From positions 11,064,001-11,128,000 of the forward strand of contig CM077594.1 of NCBI GenBank assembly GCA_039654915.1: a stretch of 64,000 nt of DNA, read 5' to 3'. Below the pieces are notes generated by a model. The model searched no databases and had not been told where the DNA came from. It saw only the letters and a program-made list of their open reading frames with translations. Of this stretch, positions 26,142 to 38,193 are shown piece by piece. Within the stretch, counting starts at the first letter, position 1. Each line of letters starts with the position of its first letter. This DNA is from Aquilaria yunnanensis (Eukaryota > Streptophyta > Magnoliopsida > Malvales > Thymelaeaceae). A program made the translations under genes and the position numbers.

Positions 26142-27050
26142 TAATTCTGTTTGAGCCGAATCAGTTTGGTTCTGTTTGAGGTTGGCCCTAGATTTTATTT
26201 CCTGCTATTCGGTTTGTTATTATCCAAACCTAAAAATTAACAAATAAAAAAAAATTACTTATTCAGCTCGATTTAAACTGAAAAAACCGAATAAATACAT
26301 TTAGGATAAGGACATTTCATACTAGTTAACAAAAGAGAGAGAGAAACAGCTCGGGAAGCATTATGGCACATGAATGAAATTCACATTATCACAATTGCTT
26401 TCCCCTGCTAGGTTGTGCGCACAAAGTAGCATATGGTACTATAGCTTTTTAATTTATCTACATGATAGAGTCTTTGATAAACCAACTTGAGGGTATTTGT
26501 TTTTCCTTCTATGTTGTAAGAAAGTATCATGTATACAGAATTCCTGCGAAGTAGAGAGAGAATGATCTCATATCTTCTTAAGTCTTGCACACACACACAC
26601 ACACACACATATATATGAAGGCCAAAATATATGTTTTACCCCAAACCTCTATAGTATTTTGTATAATATTTCAACATTTTGCGCCCTTGTAAATAATGCA
26701 TACTGTGGTAAAAGTAACAAAAACTGTGGTGAGGGCTTTCGAGGCGGATATGATCTTTTAGGTTTGTTGTTATAAATTGGGTCTATATCTACGCTATCTC
26801 TTGGCTGGAGCTTTTTTTGTATTTTTCTTTCTTATTAATATATGTTTACCGTTAAAAAAAATACATAAATAATTACAGATATCTGTAGACGCCTTTAAAA
26901 AATTTATAGATTTGGCAATGTATATTATCTACTTGTTGCATTCCAACAAAGTACGGTAAGGAATAGCTAGTGAATACCAAATAAGTGAGGATGATATGAG
27001 TTGGAAAGAATTATTTTATTTTCATATTGTCCCTCAATGAACATGTACTA
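26142..27050. other. Intergenic sequence with a (CA)n microsatellite and a possible LINE tail
   Basis: A perfect CA repeat runs from 26588 to 26609, followed by TATATAT. At about 26800-26870 the sequence TTTGTATTTTTCTTTC, TTATTAATATATG and then a run of A residues resembles the 3' end of a plant L1-type LINE, but no reverse transcriptase is present. Nothing else is recognised. Confidence 0.35.
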
Positions 27051-27156
27051 ACTAGTATTGAATGATAAAATATGCATATTGCCAGATTCGAAGGTGTCAT
27101 ATTTTGACTCATCCCAAATCCTAGTTACAATACTTTGAACCAAAGCACGTGATGAA

Positions 27157-30100
27157 GCTCCACAGATGAACAACAAAATATTGCTACCCCTCCATTTCAA
27201 TTCTTTTTCTACAATACCACTCCTAATGTCTACACTCTGGCCCTGGGCATGGTCGCCACCGGCTGGTCTATTGAAGCATCGATTCGCTGGGTTTGGGAAG
27301 CCAACTGTGGGAAACTGGTACGTGAAAATGCATTCCTTGAATTTAGCATGGATAGAAACCTTGTCCTTGCAAACTCTGACGGCCAGGTCTCTTGGTAAAC
27401 CAACACTTCCAACCAAGGTGTCACAGGGATGGAGTTGTTGCCAAATGGGGACTTGGTCCTTCACGGAAAAAAAAGGCAATCTTGTGTGGCAGAGTATCAA
27501 TTATCCCATCGATACCCTTTTAATGGGCCAAACCCTTTACCAAGATAAAAAGTCGGGAGAATTTCAAATAGCCCCTGAGGTTTAGTAAATACTTCACTTG
27601 CCCCCCTTCTGTTTGGAAATCCTCCACTTTATCCCCTAAAGTTTAATAAATCCTTCACTTACCCCACTTTCATAATATTGAGGACCAAAATGCCCCATTC
27701 TCAATTTTGTCAATGTTTATCTTTGGACAAATAATTTATAAAATTTTTATTTTGGTAATTAAAAATTTAGAAAAATTTTGACAACACTTTTAACCATCTC
27801 ATATCAATTTAAATATGTACTATCTAGTCAATTAATTAATATTAATAAATTAAAATTATAGTCTTTACAGAATTGTAGATTTTTATAGTAATAAATCATG
27901 TAAATATTAAAATGAATACTTAAAAAAATAAAATCTATTTATATGAACTTTTACATACTAGTATATGAACAATAATGCCCTTGTCAAATGTGAATACTGC
28001 ATTTACTTAATCTAATTGCCCAATAATTATTGTATAATTACTAGAAAATTTAAATTTTCTATTATTGATGAACATTTCACCTAGGTGAAATGTTCATCAA
28101 GGTGACAATTGTGATAAAAAGAGGGTGTAGAAATCTTACTAAGCATTTAAGGGCGAGATTATTTTGCATTAGTTTTAATATATTGTTGTACATTATTCTT
28201 ATATAAAATTATTATTTACTTTATTTCAAAAAAATTATTATTTAATAAAATTTTTAATTTACTGAGCTTTACATTTTAAAAAGTCTAAAACTACCTGGAG
28301 AGTCATAAAAATATTCTAAAATTATTTTTTTGAACATATTAAAGTGTAAGATTTTAATAGATTAATAATTTTAGACAAATAATCACTCTATATAAGAATG
28401 ATGCAAAAATGATCTAATTATAAGATTTACTTTAATTAACTTACATATTGTCCATTTTATAAACATATAATTGATAGTTTCATATTAATTTAGATATTTT
28501 TACTTATTACTTCATACACTTTTATTTTTGAAGGAAGTTTTACATGTCTATAATATAATAATTACTTCAATTTGTAAAAGAAAGATAAATGTTAGCAAAT
28601 ATTTATATCATGTTATTTCAATGACAGACTCAGACTATGCCCCAAATTTTCTTTTTTCTTTGTATTCCATTTTGTCATTTCAAAGCATGAAAATATGTTA
28701 ATTTTATAAAGCACATTCTAAAACTCAATTTAAGTATCAATGTATAACTGAATATAAAAAAACTAAGTGTAATATTATATCTAAGTCAATCTGACGATTT
28801 GTGAAAAATGGTTAGTTGCAACTTCACAGGTTAGGTTAAAAAGGTACTCATACTTGTGCCACTTAGTTTCATAATTGACTATTACCCCCTTACTTGTTGG
28901 ATACAACGAGTGTCATCTATTATTCAATAAATGCAAATATTTGTCAAGAGCATTATGTTATATAATATCAAAGGTGAAACTATATTATTTCAACAGAAAC
29001 ATATAATTGATAGTTTTATATATTAATTTAGATACTTTTGCTTATTACATCATACACTTTTATTTTTTAAGGAAGTTTTACATGTCTATAATATAATAAT
29101 TATTTTGATTATATGTATATAAAATGAACAATACGTAAGTTAATTAAAGTAAATCTTAGAATTATATCATTTTTTCATCATTCTTATATAAAGTGATTAT
29201 TTTGCTAAACATATTAATTTGTTAAAACCCTACACTTTAATACGTTTAAAAAATAATTTTAAAATATTTATGTGACTTTCCAGGCATTTTTGGACTTCTT
29301 AAAATGTAAATCTTGGTAAATAGGTAATTTGAGTAAATAATAATTTTTTTTGAAATAAAGTAAATAATAATTTTATATAAGAATAATGTACAACAATACA
29401 TTAAAACTAATGCAAAATAATCTTGCCCTTAAATACTTAGTAAGGTTTCTACACCTTCTTTCTATCATAATTGTCAACATTTTGAAATTTTACCTAAGTG
29501 AAATGTTCATTAATAATAGAAAAAAGAATTTCTTTCTTTAAGTAAAGAAAAATTAATAATTTAAATTTTTTAGTAATTATACAATAATTATTGGGCAATT
29601 AGACTAAGTGCAGTGTCCATACTTGACAAGAGCATTAATGTTCATATACCAGTATATAAATGTTCATATAAATAGATTTTATTTTTATTTTAAGTATTCA
29701 TTTTAGTATTTATGTAATTTATTACTATAAAAATCTATAATTCTGGAAAGACTATAATTTTAATTTATTAATATTAATTAACTGACTATATAGTACATAT
29801 TTAAATTAACATGAGATGGTAAAAAGTGTTGTCAACATTTTCTAAATTTCTGATTACCAAAACAAAAAATTTCTAAATTATTTGTTGAAAGATAAACATT
29901 GACAAAATTGGAAAAAAGGGCATTTTGGTCCTCAATATTATGGAAGGGGGTAAGCGAAGGATCTATTAAACTTAAGGGGGTAAAGTGGAGAATTTTCAAA
30001 TATGAGGGGGTAAGTGAAGTATCCAATAAACCTCAGGGGGTTTTTTAAAATTTTCCCTAAAAAGTCCAACAAACTTGTTAGTCGGACCTCTGACAACAAC

Positions 30101-30841
30101 AACGCTAACAGGCTTTATTCTTTGATAGTGATGCCTGAGAGTGCAGGTTTTTACCATACAAGTCCAAAAACTGTAAAACCTATAATGTATTACAAATTTC
30201 TTGCTCCACCTTTCTAGCAGTTAGGCTTCGCAAAATTAAACACCACACCCTCCTCCTCTATAGCTAATGGTCATGAGATTAACTTCCTAATTGGTGGTTT
30301 TATTAATGATGATAGAGACTATGTAACTTTGGCTACTCCTAGATACAATTGCATCCTCTCTTTTTTAAGGATAGGGAGTGATGAAAATATTAGAGTTTTT
30401 ACATATGATGAGACTTTTGGAAGTGTTTATGAACAAACTTTTACTTTCTTTAGTAGAGATTCGTCTCTGGCAACTGAGTGTATTTTGCCAAAAAGATGTG
30501 GGCATTTTGGCCTCAGTGACAACAACCAATGCATTGCCTGCCCAACTCCTCATGGGTTGCTAGGTTGGAGTGAAGATTGAGCACCTCCAAAATTGACGTC
30601 ATGTAATTATAAAAATTTCAAGTATTATGAACGGAAAGGAGTACAACATAATTTGACAAATTATTGGAATAGATTGTTGTTCCTTTCAGAAAAACAATGT
30701 GAGATGAAGTGCACAGCGGATTGCAAGTGTTCGGCATACTTCTACGATGAAGTAAGTTTGGAGTGTTGGATTGTTCATGATCTCAAAACTCTCACCTATC
30801 GTCCTACGTTTCTTGGTTTCATTAAAACTCCCATAGAGTGA
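27157..30841 (+). pseudogene. EP1-like (bulb-lectin/PAN) secreted glycoprotein, disrupted
   Basis: The family is the carrot EP1-type extracellular glycoprotein: B-lectin domain, then a Cys-rich PAN-like tail, secreted to the cell wall. The conceptual frame starts before FFFYNTTPNVYTLALG and runs through RWVWEANCGKLVRENA, ELLPNGDLVLHGKKG and LVWQSINYPIDTLLMGQTLY. After the transposon come NKLVSRTSDNNNANRLYSL, RDSSLATECILPKRCGHFG and DCKCSAYFYD, ending FIKTPIE. Breaks: TAA at 27396-27398, a frameshift at the 8-A run 27467-27474, a 2.5-kb insertion at 27555-30057, TAG at 30215-30217 and TGA at 30578-30580. The signal-peptide region upstream is not recognisable and holds stops. Homology is clear; function is lost. 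Confidence 0.9.
27555..30057. mobile_element. Foldback Mutator-like element inside the EP1-like gene
   Basis: Its 2,503 bp are flanked by the perfect 9-bp duplication TAAAAAGTC (27546-27554 and 30058-30066), the hallmark target duplication of Mutator-like elements. The ends are GGGAGAATTT and, inverted, GGGAAAATTT. The inverted repeats are about 1 kb each, with shared CCCCTGAGGTTTA and AATATTGAGGACCAAAATGC. The centre (about 28570-28985) is unique, and a 100-bp direct repeat lies on either side of it (28465 and 28990). It is non-coding, so it needed a transposase in trans. Confidence 0.92.
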
Positions 30842-32039
30842 GCGATCAGAAGCACATGCCTGGGGCTTTCAAAAATTTTCCTGTTGACCGTTGTTCATGT
30901 TTGTGTTGCTACCTGAGAAGCATTTTTTTTGTTGTTTTGGAATTTGTTCTATTTGATAAATAATGTATTGAACAAATTGGGCCTTCTTTAACTTGATAAA
31001 TGCTAGTTTGTGGCCTATCCTGCTCTTGCAATTCATAGAAATCAGAATTGATTTACCAATTTTTTGTTCACTTTTATGCCCATTTATTTATTTTTTCCTG
31101 TAACTCATTTTCTGCGATACACGTCTCGCGAACTCTAGACAAAATACTCATGATGTAATTTGTACAAATTTATTTAACATTTTAAATATTAAAAATACTT
31201 TAAAAATTTTGATTAATTAAATAAAAAATAATTAATAATATATTTCTAAATTATTTTTTAATAAATTTATCAGAAACAATAATAGGCATAAAAAAAGAAA
31301 AGAAAGAAAAAAAAACACACACGATAGATAGAAAAAACACAACTTAATGATAAATATACCCTTAGTTTTTATTTGAAATAAGATAACATAAAATTTGCTA
31401 AATTTAGTAGATTAATAGTCTCTAGCCTTTAGTTTGTGGATCCAGTCATTCTTAATTTATTAAGTATTTTAAATTTTTTAAAGTATTTCATATTAGTTCC
31501 CAATTGAATGTAATATATTACCTCAAAATAACTGTGACTATGCAACATCAATTTTTCTTTAAATTATTTTAAACTGTTTGACAATTTCTTTCTAAAAAAT
31601 TTGAACTAGGAAATAATTTCCCTACAGTTAAAGAAAATTTTGCTTATCAATTTGTTCCATATATGAAATAGTTATTGTGCACAATATATGCACACATTAT
31701 CTAACAACTTTTTAGCAGGTCTAATGAATTGCACCGAGTGGGGCCAAATTAAAATGTTTTTAATTGGTTTAGAATTAAAGAGAACAAATAAGTTTAAAAC
31801 AAAATTCAGCTAACATAAATAATGGATGTTGAGAAGATTAATTTTTCCCGTGTTAATTCCATATTTGAATAGTATATTTTATCTAAATTAGAAAGTAAAA
31901 AAAAATTGAAGATTATATTTGGGTAATTTTTATAGAGGCACCTTGCATCTAATGTTCATTTTAGTTTTATCTTGAATATATTTTCTATTTTCACATATTA
32001 AACATTAAAACCTTATAATTTTACCTTCATGCTTATTGT
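30842..32039. other. 3' flank of the EP1-like pseudogene
   Basis: No gene is present. Two stretches (about 31155-31335 and 31540-31690, including GAAATAGTTATTGTGCACAA) are similar to 14080-14270 and 15660-15810 in and before the tandem duplication. This implies an old duplication of this flank. The rest is AT-rich. Confidence 0.45.
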
Positions 32040-33744
32040 GAGGGTAAAATCAATAGGGGTCACCTAACTTACTTTTATGTCTTAAATGAGTACCTAAACT
32101 TTATATTATTCTAGCAATGTATCTTTTCTTTTGTTACGTGTCCCAACTATTACTTTATGTCGATTTGATCATATATTAGATTAAAAACATTGACGTGACA
32201 TAAAAAACATTAAAATAAATTTAAAATGACACTTCTAATCCTCTAAGTTTTCCTATGTGAACAATTCTAAACCTTAAATTTTTCCTATAGCTGACCTCAT
32301 CCCTATCTCCTCCTGCTCCAGTACCACTTCCCAAGCTATCGTTCCCGTGGCCTGCTGCCGCCACCTCTAGCTCGGTGGACCTTCCAAAATCACGTCAATT
32401 AATAAATTATAGTATCAACCACAATCGGACATGTAAAAGAATCACAATCAAACCGCTAAGCAAAAGCAATATTCCAAGCAATGTTCGCAACTATTGATTA
32501 TGGATTCTTGTCTTCCTCGCACTGTCTCCTACCTTATTAATTTCTTTGTCTTCCTACCTTAATTCCTCGCCTTTCACTTCCTGCACAGATCGCTCTTCGT
32601 TCATTTTATGCTAATTGAACAAATTGGGTCAGAAATCTTAGCAAAAATTGGATCAATAGTGCCGCCTCGAAGCTAATTGTCCAAGACTCCCAGGCAGAAT
32701 TGCGGAATCGCAGAGGCGTGTTCAATCTACTGCTGCACCAGCCGACTCTTACCACAAATGATTTTGAGAGGTCACCATCGGCGAAGATGAATGACCTTTC
32801 CAAATCCAAGGCCCGAACTCTGGTGGATATTGTCCGCTAGACTCCACGATCTCCTCGTTTATGTCGATCAGGGCACCAATTCCAAAGACCCCAAGTGCGA
32901 AGAGAAGGTATGATGCCCAAGTTTGCATCTTTCAGATCTGGCATTTTCTAAACCATTTTTCTCTACTTTTTTTTTTCTTTTTTTGCTCCAGATGACGGAA
33001 TTAAGCAAGAATATTAGGGAATTGAAGTCGATTCTCTACTGGGATAGTAAAGCTGGACAGGTTGCGGAGGCAGGCGAGTGGCCTAACTCACCGAAGCCCA
33101 TGTTTGGGAACAGTTTTTATCATCAGCGTTAGAGTTTTGAATAATTTATTTGATGGTTGAGATGAAAATGCTGAAGCTAAAAGCTAAAAGCTACCATTGG
33201 ATAGCTTTTTCAAAACTCTAACGTTAATCGTTGACGTTAATGCCAAACGGACCTGAAGTGTTTATTGGTTTTTCTCAATTCCGATTGAATAAGGTGGAAG
33301 GAATTCAAATAACGGGAAAGTGGTTCAAAGACTGCGAATCAATGTTGAAAAAGGAAAAAGAAAGGAACATAAAAATCAAAAGATTTTAGATGAATTTAGG
33401 GTTGCCAGCGAGTCAGACCAGATGGTGGAGGGGCGTAGGAGGAGTTGGGCGTGGGAGGTGACAGTGAAGAGGAGGACAAATTAGGGTGCAAACAATAAAT
33501 TTAGAAATTTAAGGTTTATGATTATTGATTGGAAAAATTTGAAGACTAAATATGTTAGTTTACATTTATTTTAGTATTAATTAATATCATATTAGCATTT
33601 TCATTTAGTATAATGGTTAAATTGACAGAAAGTAACTAATTGGAATATGCAATAGAAATAAAATTACCTCCTTAAGATAACATAAAATTTAGGTATTCAT
33701 TTAAAAGATTAAAGCAAGTTAGGTGAGCCCCATGAATTTTATTT
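32040..33744. mobile_element. Pack-MULE-type element carrying an MO25-like fragment
   Basis: About 1.7 kb with long imperfect inverted repeats. The left end has AATAGGGGTCACCTAACTT; the right end inverted has CATGGGGCTCACCTAACTT; similarity continues for over 200 bp. CTTATTGT flanks both sides (32032-32039 and 33745-33752), with 8 of 9 positions matching if one neighbouring base is counted. The interior is richer in G+C and contains exon-intron-exon sequence of a cellular gene. The termini resemble those of the element at 57182-58678. Confidence 0.8.
32787..33085 (+). pseudogene. Captured 5' end of an MO25-like (CAB39) gene
   Basis: Plant MO25 proteins are armadillo-like scaffolds for GCK/STE20-type kinases. 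The fragment starts MNDLSKSKARTLVDIV, continues (after TAG in place of a CAG and a one-base slip) as LLVYVDQGTNSKDPKCEEK, then has an intron at 32908-32991 (GTATGA...CTCCAG). Exon 2 is MTELSKNIRELKSILY, then WDSKAGQVAEA, after which homology ends. The sequence before 32787 reads like the gene's 5' UTR. Retention of an intron shows capture from genomic DNA. The fragment lacks almost all of the armadillo repeats, so it is not functional as MO25. Confidence 0.82.
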
Positions 33745-33752
33745 CTTATTGT

Positions 33753-35620
33753 AATAAATCTATTAATAGATATGAAAGCAGGAAGAATGACAATATAGTC
33801 AATTAAAGTTTACATATTTTGTAGTCCAATTGTTAGATTCATGACATCTGTACTTTCAAGTGTTTTTTTTCCTATTTCACCCCTTCAATTTTAGTACCAC
33901 ATGGGCAGTCAACAGTTATTTATTTATTGTTTTTTGTATTTTGTACTACCCCAATATGTGGGTAACCTCATTTACAACAGTCAAGCCCACTAACTCCACT
34001 AATGCATTATCGGCAGTTATTTTGTGGGCACATTTACAGGGTTGAACTATATACCACAGTTTCCCAAATACAACTATCATTTTGCAAAAAATAGTATGCC
34101 CCTAAAATCTTTCTTGCAACTGCTGCTCCTTCCGCAACATTCCTGCGCAAACTGGCGGCAAACATCTTCAGTACCATCACCCTGCTTGTGGTTGGTTTCT
34201 CAATTCGTTATCTGACCTGCAGATTACAAGTTCATGTGCAAACAACAAGTAAACAATCAGTATTTACCATCTTAACTGCAGTGTTTTAAGCTACTATAGT
34301 TTCCATACACTTCCAAATGTTTGAGAGTTTCCACGTGTCAACTCTTTGAGACTAAGAGAACATATATTTTTTGATCAAATCTCTTTTGTAATGAACATAT
34401 CTTGCAGGAGTTTCAAACCACATACACTAAACCAAAAAGAACAGCAAGCAGAAATGAGCAAAGCAATTCCAGAGTTTTTTTTTCCAACTAATCAAAGGTA
34501 GCATGAAGTAACTCTTTTTATTTGTTTTATACATATCATTTGCAGTAGCAACAAAACAACTATCATTATTTCTGTTTATACATATCATTGCAGTAGAGCA
34601 AAACAACTCTCATTATTTCAGTTCATATAGATCATTTGCTGTTGCAGTATAACATTGACAGTCCATACAACTTTCTTTTATATAATCATGTAGTATTTTT
34701 TGGTTTTCACAATTCCCATGGATTATGTTCTAAAATCCTTCAACCCTTTTGTAGATAACCACAAATAATTATGCTATTACTTTTTTTCAATTCTATAACT
34801 TACTGCAGAAGTAGATATACAAACGACAAAAGCAAGGGTGAAAGTCAAGAAAGCTTATAAAAGCAGGTTCCTATTACCAATCCCATTATAATTTCATATT
34901 CCAAAGGAGCTTTCCAGGAGCATCAAAACCTTCAGATTGCATGCAACTCTTTTACATAAGCAAGCAATAGTTTTGCTTTTCATAACTCCCAAGCAGTATG
35001 TTGAATTTATGTTAACTTCTCCAAAATGTGAAACACTTACAGTTTATATCTTCATTTGCAGATTTTTGTTTAAAACTGAGAGGCACCAAAATTTTAAGAT
35101 CCTAAAAAAGAAGGTCTCAATTTTATTTTTTACTTTTTTACATTAATAAATAATAAGCAACCTATTGCTTGATGTTATGCATGTATGAAATATTTGGCTT
35201 GGGAATTGTTATGCATGATCAGGTTGAAGTAAAATGTAGGCAACACGTAATACTTTAAAATATTACAATGTCAGAATTATTATTTTTGTTAGACATGAGT
35301 ACCTACTATTAAAAATAGACTTATAATCCTTCAGTTGTACACCACTAATGCAGTGGTAGGTAAATGCACCAGAGATAGGAAGCAAGCTCATCAAGCAAGC
35401 AAAGTTTAGTAAGTTCATCAGATTAGGTTGATAATAACTAAATCCAATAATTTCTTTTTCACAGCTATACATAAAAAGAAATCAATTCACTGACTTCTAA
35501 GTTCTAACTGTTTCTATTCCTATAGATCATTTTAAGTAGAATTTTAACTCACAGGTAGCTTTTTTTTTTTTTTTACTTGACACACATGCCATAGATGGGC
35601 TAATAGGAAATGTGACACTA
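33753..35620. other. Intergenic sequence, no gene recognised
   Basis: AT-rich, with several pyrimidine tracts. The short frames here (33860-34045, 34024-34215, 34937-35146) show no family. It may include intron or 3' sequence of the transporter relic to its right, but I could not find further exons. Confidence 0.3.
34531..34675. repeat. Three-copy 47-49-bp tandem repeat
   Basis: ACATATCATT begins units at 34531 and 34580, and the diverged ATAGATCATT begins a third at about 34627. Units share GCAGTAG and ACTATCATTATTTC-like sequence. It is non-coding and has no known role. Confidence 0.6.
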
Positions 35621-35624
35621 ACCC

Positions 35625-36310
35625 CTAGTATGTTGACCAGCAAAGCAACTCTGATGGTATCACAGTGTCCATATCATCCCCTTGCTCTGCTTTCAACAGT
35701 TCAGCCAACACATTATCTACATATGGTCCACATATAAGCCTCTCAAATTTAGCTTCAGCTTCAACCAGCTTTCCTCGCTGCATTATAAATGTTTGCATTG
35801 AATATAGGCATTACAATAAATGCAACACTCTTTAAGCAAAAGCTCAAACATTGATAGCAAACAAACAGCTATTGCATAATATACAAGAAGAATGTACGGC
35901 TTGTGTCCCACCCTCTCTCTATCCTTCTCTTTTAGAGGGTAGAAATCCTAGATCAATAAGAAAGCACACATATTAAAGAACAAAAATAATAACACACAAG
36001 ATAAATAGAAAAGGAAATACAAAATCCCTGGGTGTTTTCTCCTTTTTTTATTCTCATTGTTGTTTGCTTTACTTTTTTTATTTTATTTTTTTGTCCCTAT
36101 TTCCTGATTGCCTAAAAAAATATATAACTCAAAATGGGGTAGATGAAGATAGTGCAACTGTTTCATGAGCAGATATTGTACAACCATTGTGGACTCTCGG
36201 CACAAAAAAAACATCGTTGCAAAAGCAAGTAATCCAACAGGAATTGCAGATAACCAGAAACAGATATGCCACTTACCAAAAGCAAAATTTGCATTATAGT
36301 TTGATAGAAA
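35625..36310 (-). pseudogene. Plastidic glucose transporter-like pseudogene, two exons
   Basis: The family is sugar porters of the plastid envelope (pGlcT-like), with 12 membrane helices and about 500 residues. The upstream exon (about 36310-36150, minus) encodes FGKWHICFWLSAIPVGLLAF and, after a frameshift at an 8-base homopolymer near 36207, FFCAESPQWLY, a segment at the end of helix 6. The next exon (35777-35625), after acceptor ATAATGCAG, encodes RGKLVEAEAKFERLICG and AELLKAEQGDD, the central cytoplasmic loop, then a stop. The helices before and after are missing. The match rests on the AESPxWLY motif and the linker order. Confidence 0.72.
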
Positions 36311-37513
36311 CGTATATCCCTGAAAAGTTCTAAGATCGAATGACCTTTGGAACGATACAAAACAAAAATAGAGTTTGTAACTTTCTAACATTGATTCAGG
36401 AAAATCTGATGGGTTTTTCAATTAATGATTTTATGATAGGTTGAAGAGAAGAGGGAAAGGATCCAACCGATGTAAGCAAATTGTATTTATAAGAAAAAAA
36501 ATCCTCTACCTGAAACTTTGAAACCCAATCAAGAAAAAACGGTAGGGATTCTGAGAAAAAAGATTTAGACAAACTTAAAGAGTTAAGGACAAACCCATGA
36601 TTTCCTATGAAATAGGTTTGCAAAAATCATAAAGCCAGCCACCATAGATAGAGGATTTTGAGTCATTAACGCAAGAAAGACATTCAGGGGAAGTTTTATT
36701 AAAGAAACATGAAAATTCACTTTCTTACTAGGGAGATAGATGTATATGATTTCCTATTGACCATCAGATAATGATAACTCTCTAATAAACGAGAACAATA
36801 AAATCTGAGCAAGTTGCTAAGTTCAAAATTATCATCTCATGGACATGCATGCCATTATATTAAAAAACACAAACACATTTAAGGTAGTCAATTTTGAGCA
36901 TTTTGATGGTCCGGAACATGGAATGTAGAGCATTGGCTGGATTAAAATACATTCTAATCACTCATCTTCCACTTTTCACCTCGACTAGCCGCTGCATTCA
37001 AATTTTGAACTATCACCTAGATCCAACAACGCATCTCAATAGGCAAGAGTAGATGAACAAGAAAGCAGAGAAAGGGAGGAGGAAGTACCTCAACTCCGGA
37101 ATCAGAGGATTTGAATGTGCCAGTTCGTCGATGGTATTGATACAGAGTTCATGCTTGAAAGGGCCAAAGGAGGGTGGGCGGGAGGAAACGGGCTCTTCAT
37201 TTTGGCAGTGGTGGCGAGGGAAGAGCTGGAGTTGGGATCCTACGACGGCGCGTTCTCCTTTGAGGGTTTGTGGTGCTGCATTGGCTTTGATTTGTCGGTG
37301 TTATTGAATGTTGGGGATTTTAGGCAGGGAGATGAAAAAGGTAGAGTGGAGGGAAAAAAATTCATCGATCGATTGATGAGCAACAGGTACATGTGAGAAC
37401 GGCAAAGTGACAGTTGACGAGGTGAAACAGAAATTGGCTGGTTTGTGAAAGCGGCGATTGAAAGACTTCTAGGATTTGTCGAGCACTGGAGACGTTAGGG
37501 TTGCAATCAAGGT
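36311..37513. other. Intergenic sequence with an unassigned open frame
   Basis: A plus-strand frame at 37115-37396 (93 codons) is locally GC-richer, but its product resembles nothing I know. The minus strand of the same stretch could be the leader of the transporter relic. I do not call a gene here. Confidence 0.25.
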
Positions 37514-38193
37514 ATTAAATATTATCAGCGTTAGGTATACCGCACTCTATAAGGTATATTATATGGTACATTGAGCCACGTATTATTACTATTTTTGTAA
37601 AGAAATTAATATTAAAATATTATTTATTATGAAATAAATTAAATAAAAAAATATTTCTACATTTTTATATGTAATCTAATATTTCTCATTATAATTTTTC
37701 AAATATAAATGAAATATATATGATAGAAGATTTTTTTATATAAAAAAATATAAAAATTTTATATATAGAGTAAAGGAAATATTACTCAACAAAAAAACTA
37801 AATTTATTGCTACAAGAGAAAAAAAAAGAACAATACTTCAATAATAATAATATATTTTTTAATACCATACTGAATTCCTAGGTGGCTCAAAGTATAACTT
37901 TCATATCATACTTTGTACTAATTATGTTAAAATATTTACATTAAAATATGTGTATTAATTATATTTTACTATTTGATATATTTATGTATGATATTTTAAT
38001 GTAAAATGACAAAAAAAATCTAACACATGTCCGTGAAATATAGAATATTGCGGTATGTTATTCGTTATATTTGCGATATACTTTTTTAACAAAATATACA
38101 TAAAAATGATTGGTATGCCAAATACCGCAGTAATTTTGCATGAAAAAATGATAAAATGTGAAAACATTTATACTTATTACCATGATATTTAAT
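37514..38193. mobile_element. MITE-like element, family copy 2
   Basis: Homologous to 8035-8720 in the same orientation. The ends are ATTAAATATTATC and, inverted, ATTAAATATCATG. The core CCTAGGTGGCTCAAAGTA is conserved. AT-rich and non-coding, it has diverged strongly from copy 1, so both are old. Confidence 0.6.

Noticed and set aside
26588..26616. CA/TA repeat as a regulatory or CRISPR-like array
   Set aside because: It is a simple dinucleotide microsatellite with no spacer structure.
37115..37396. 93-residue open frame
   Set aside because: No recognisable domain, no splice context, and its neighbours are a pseudogene and a MITE.
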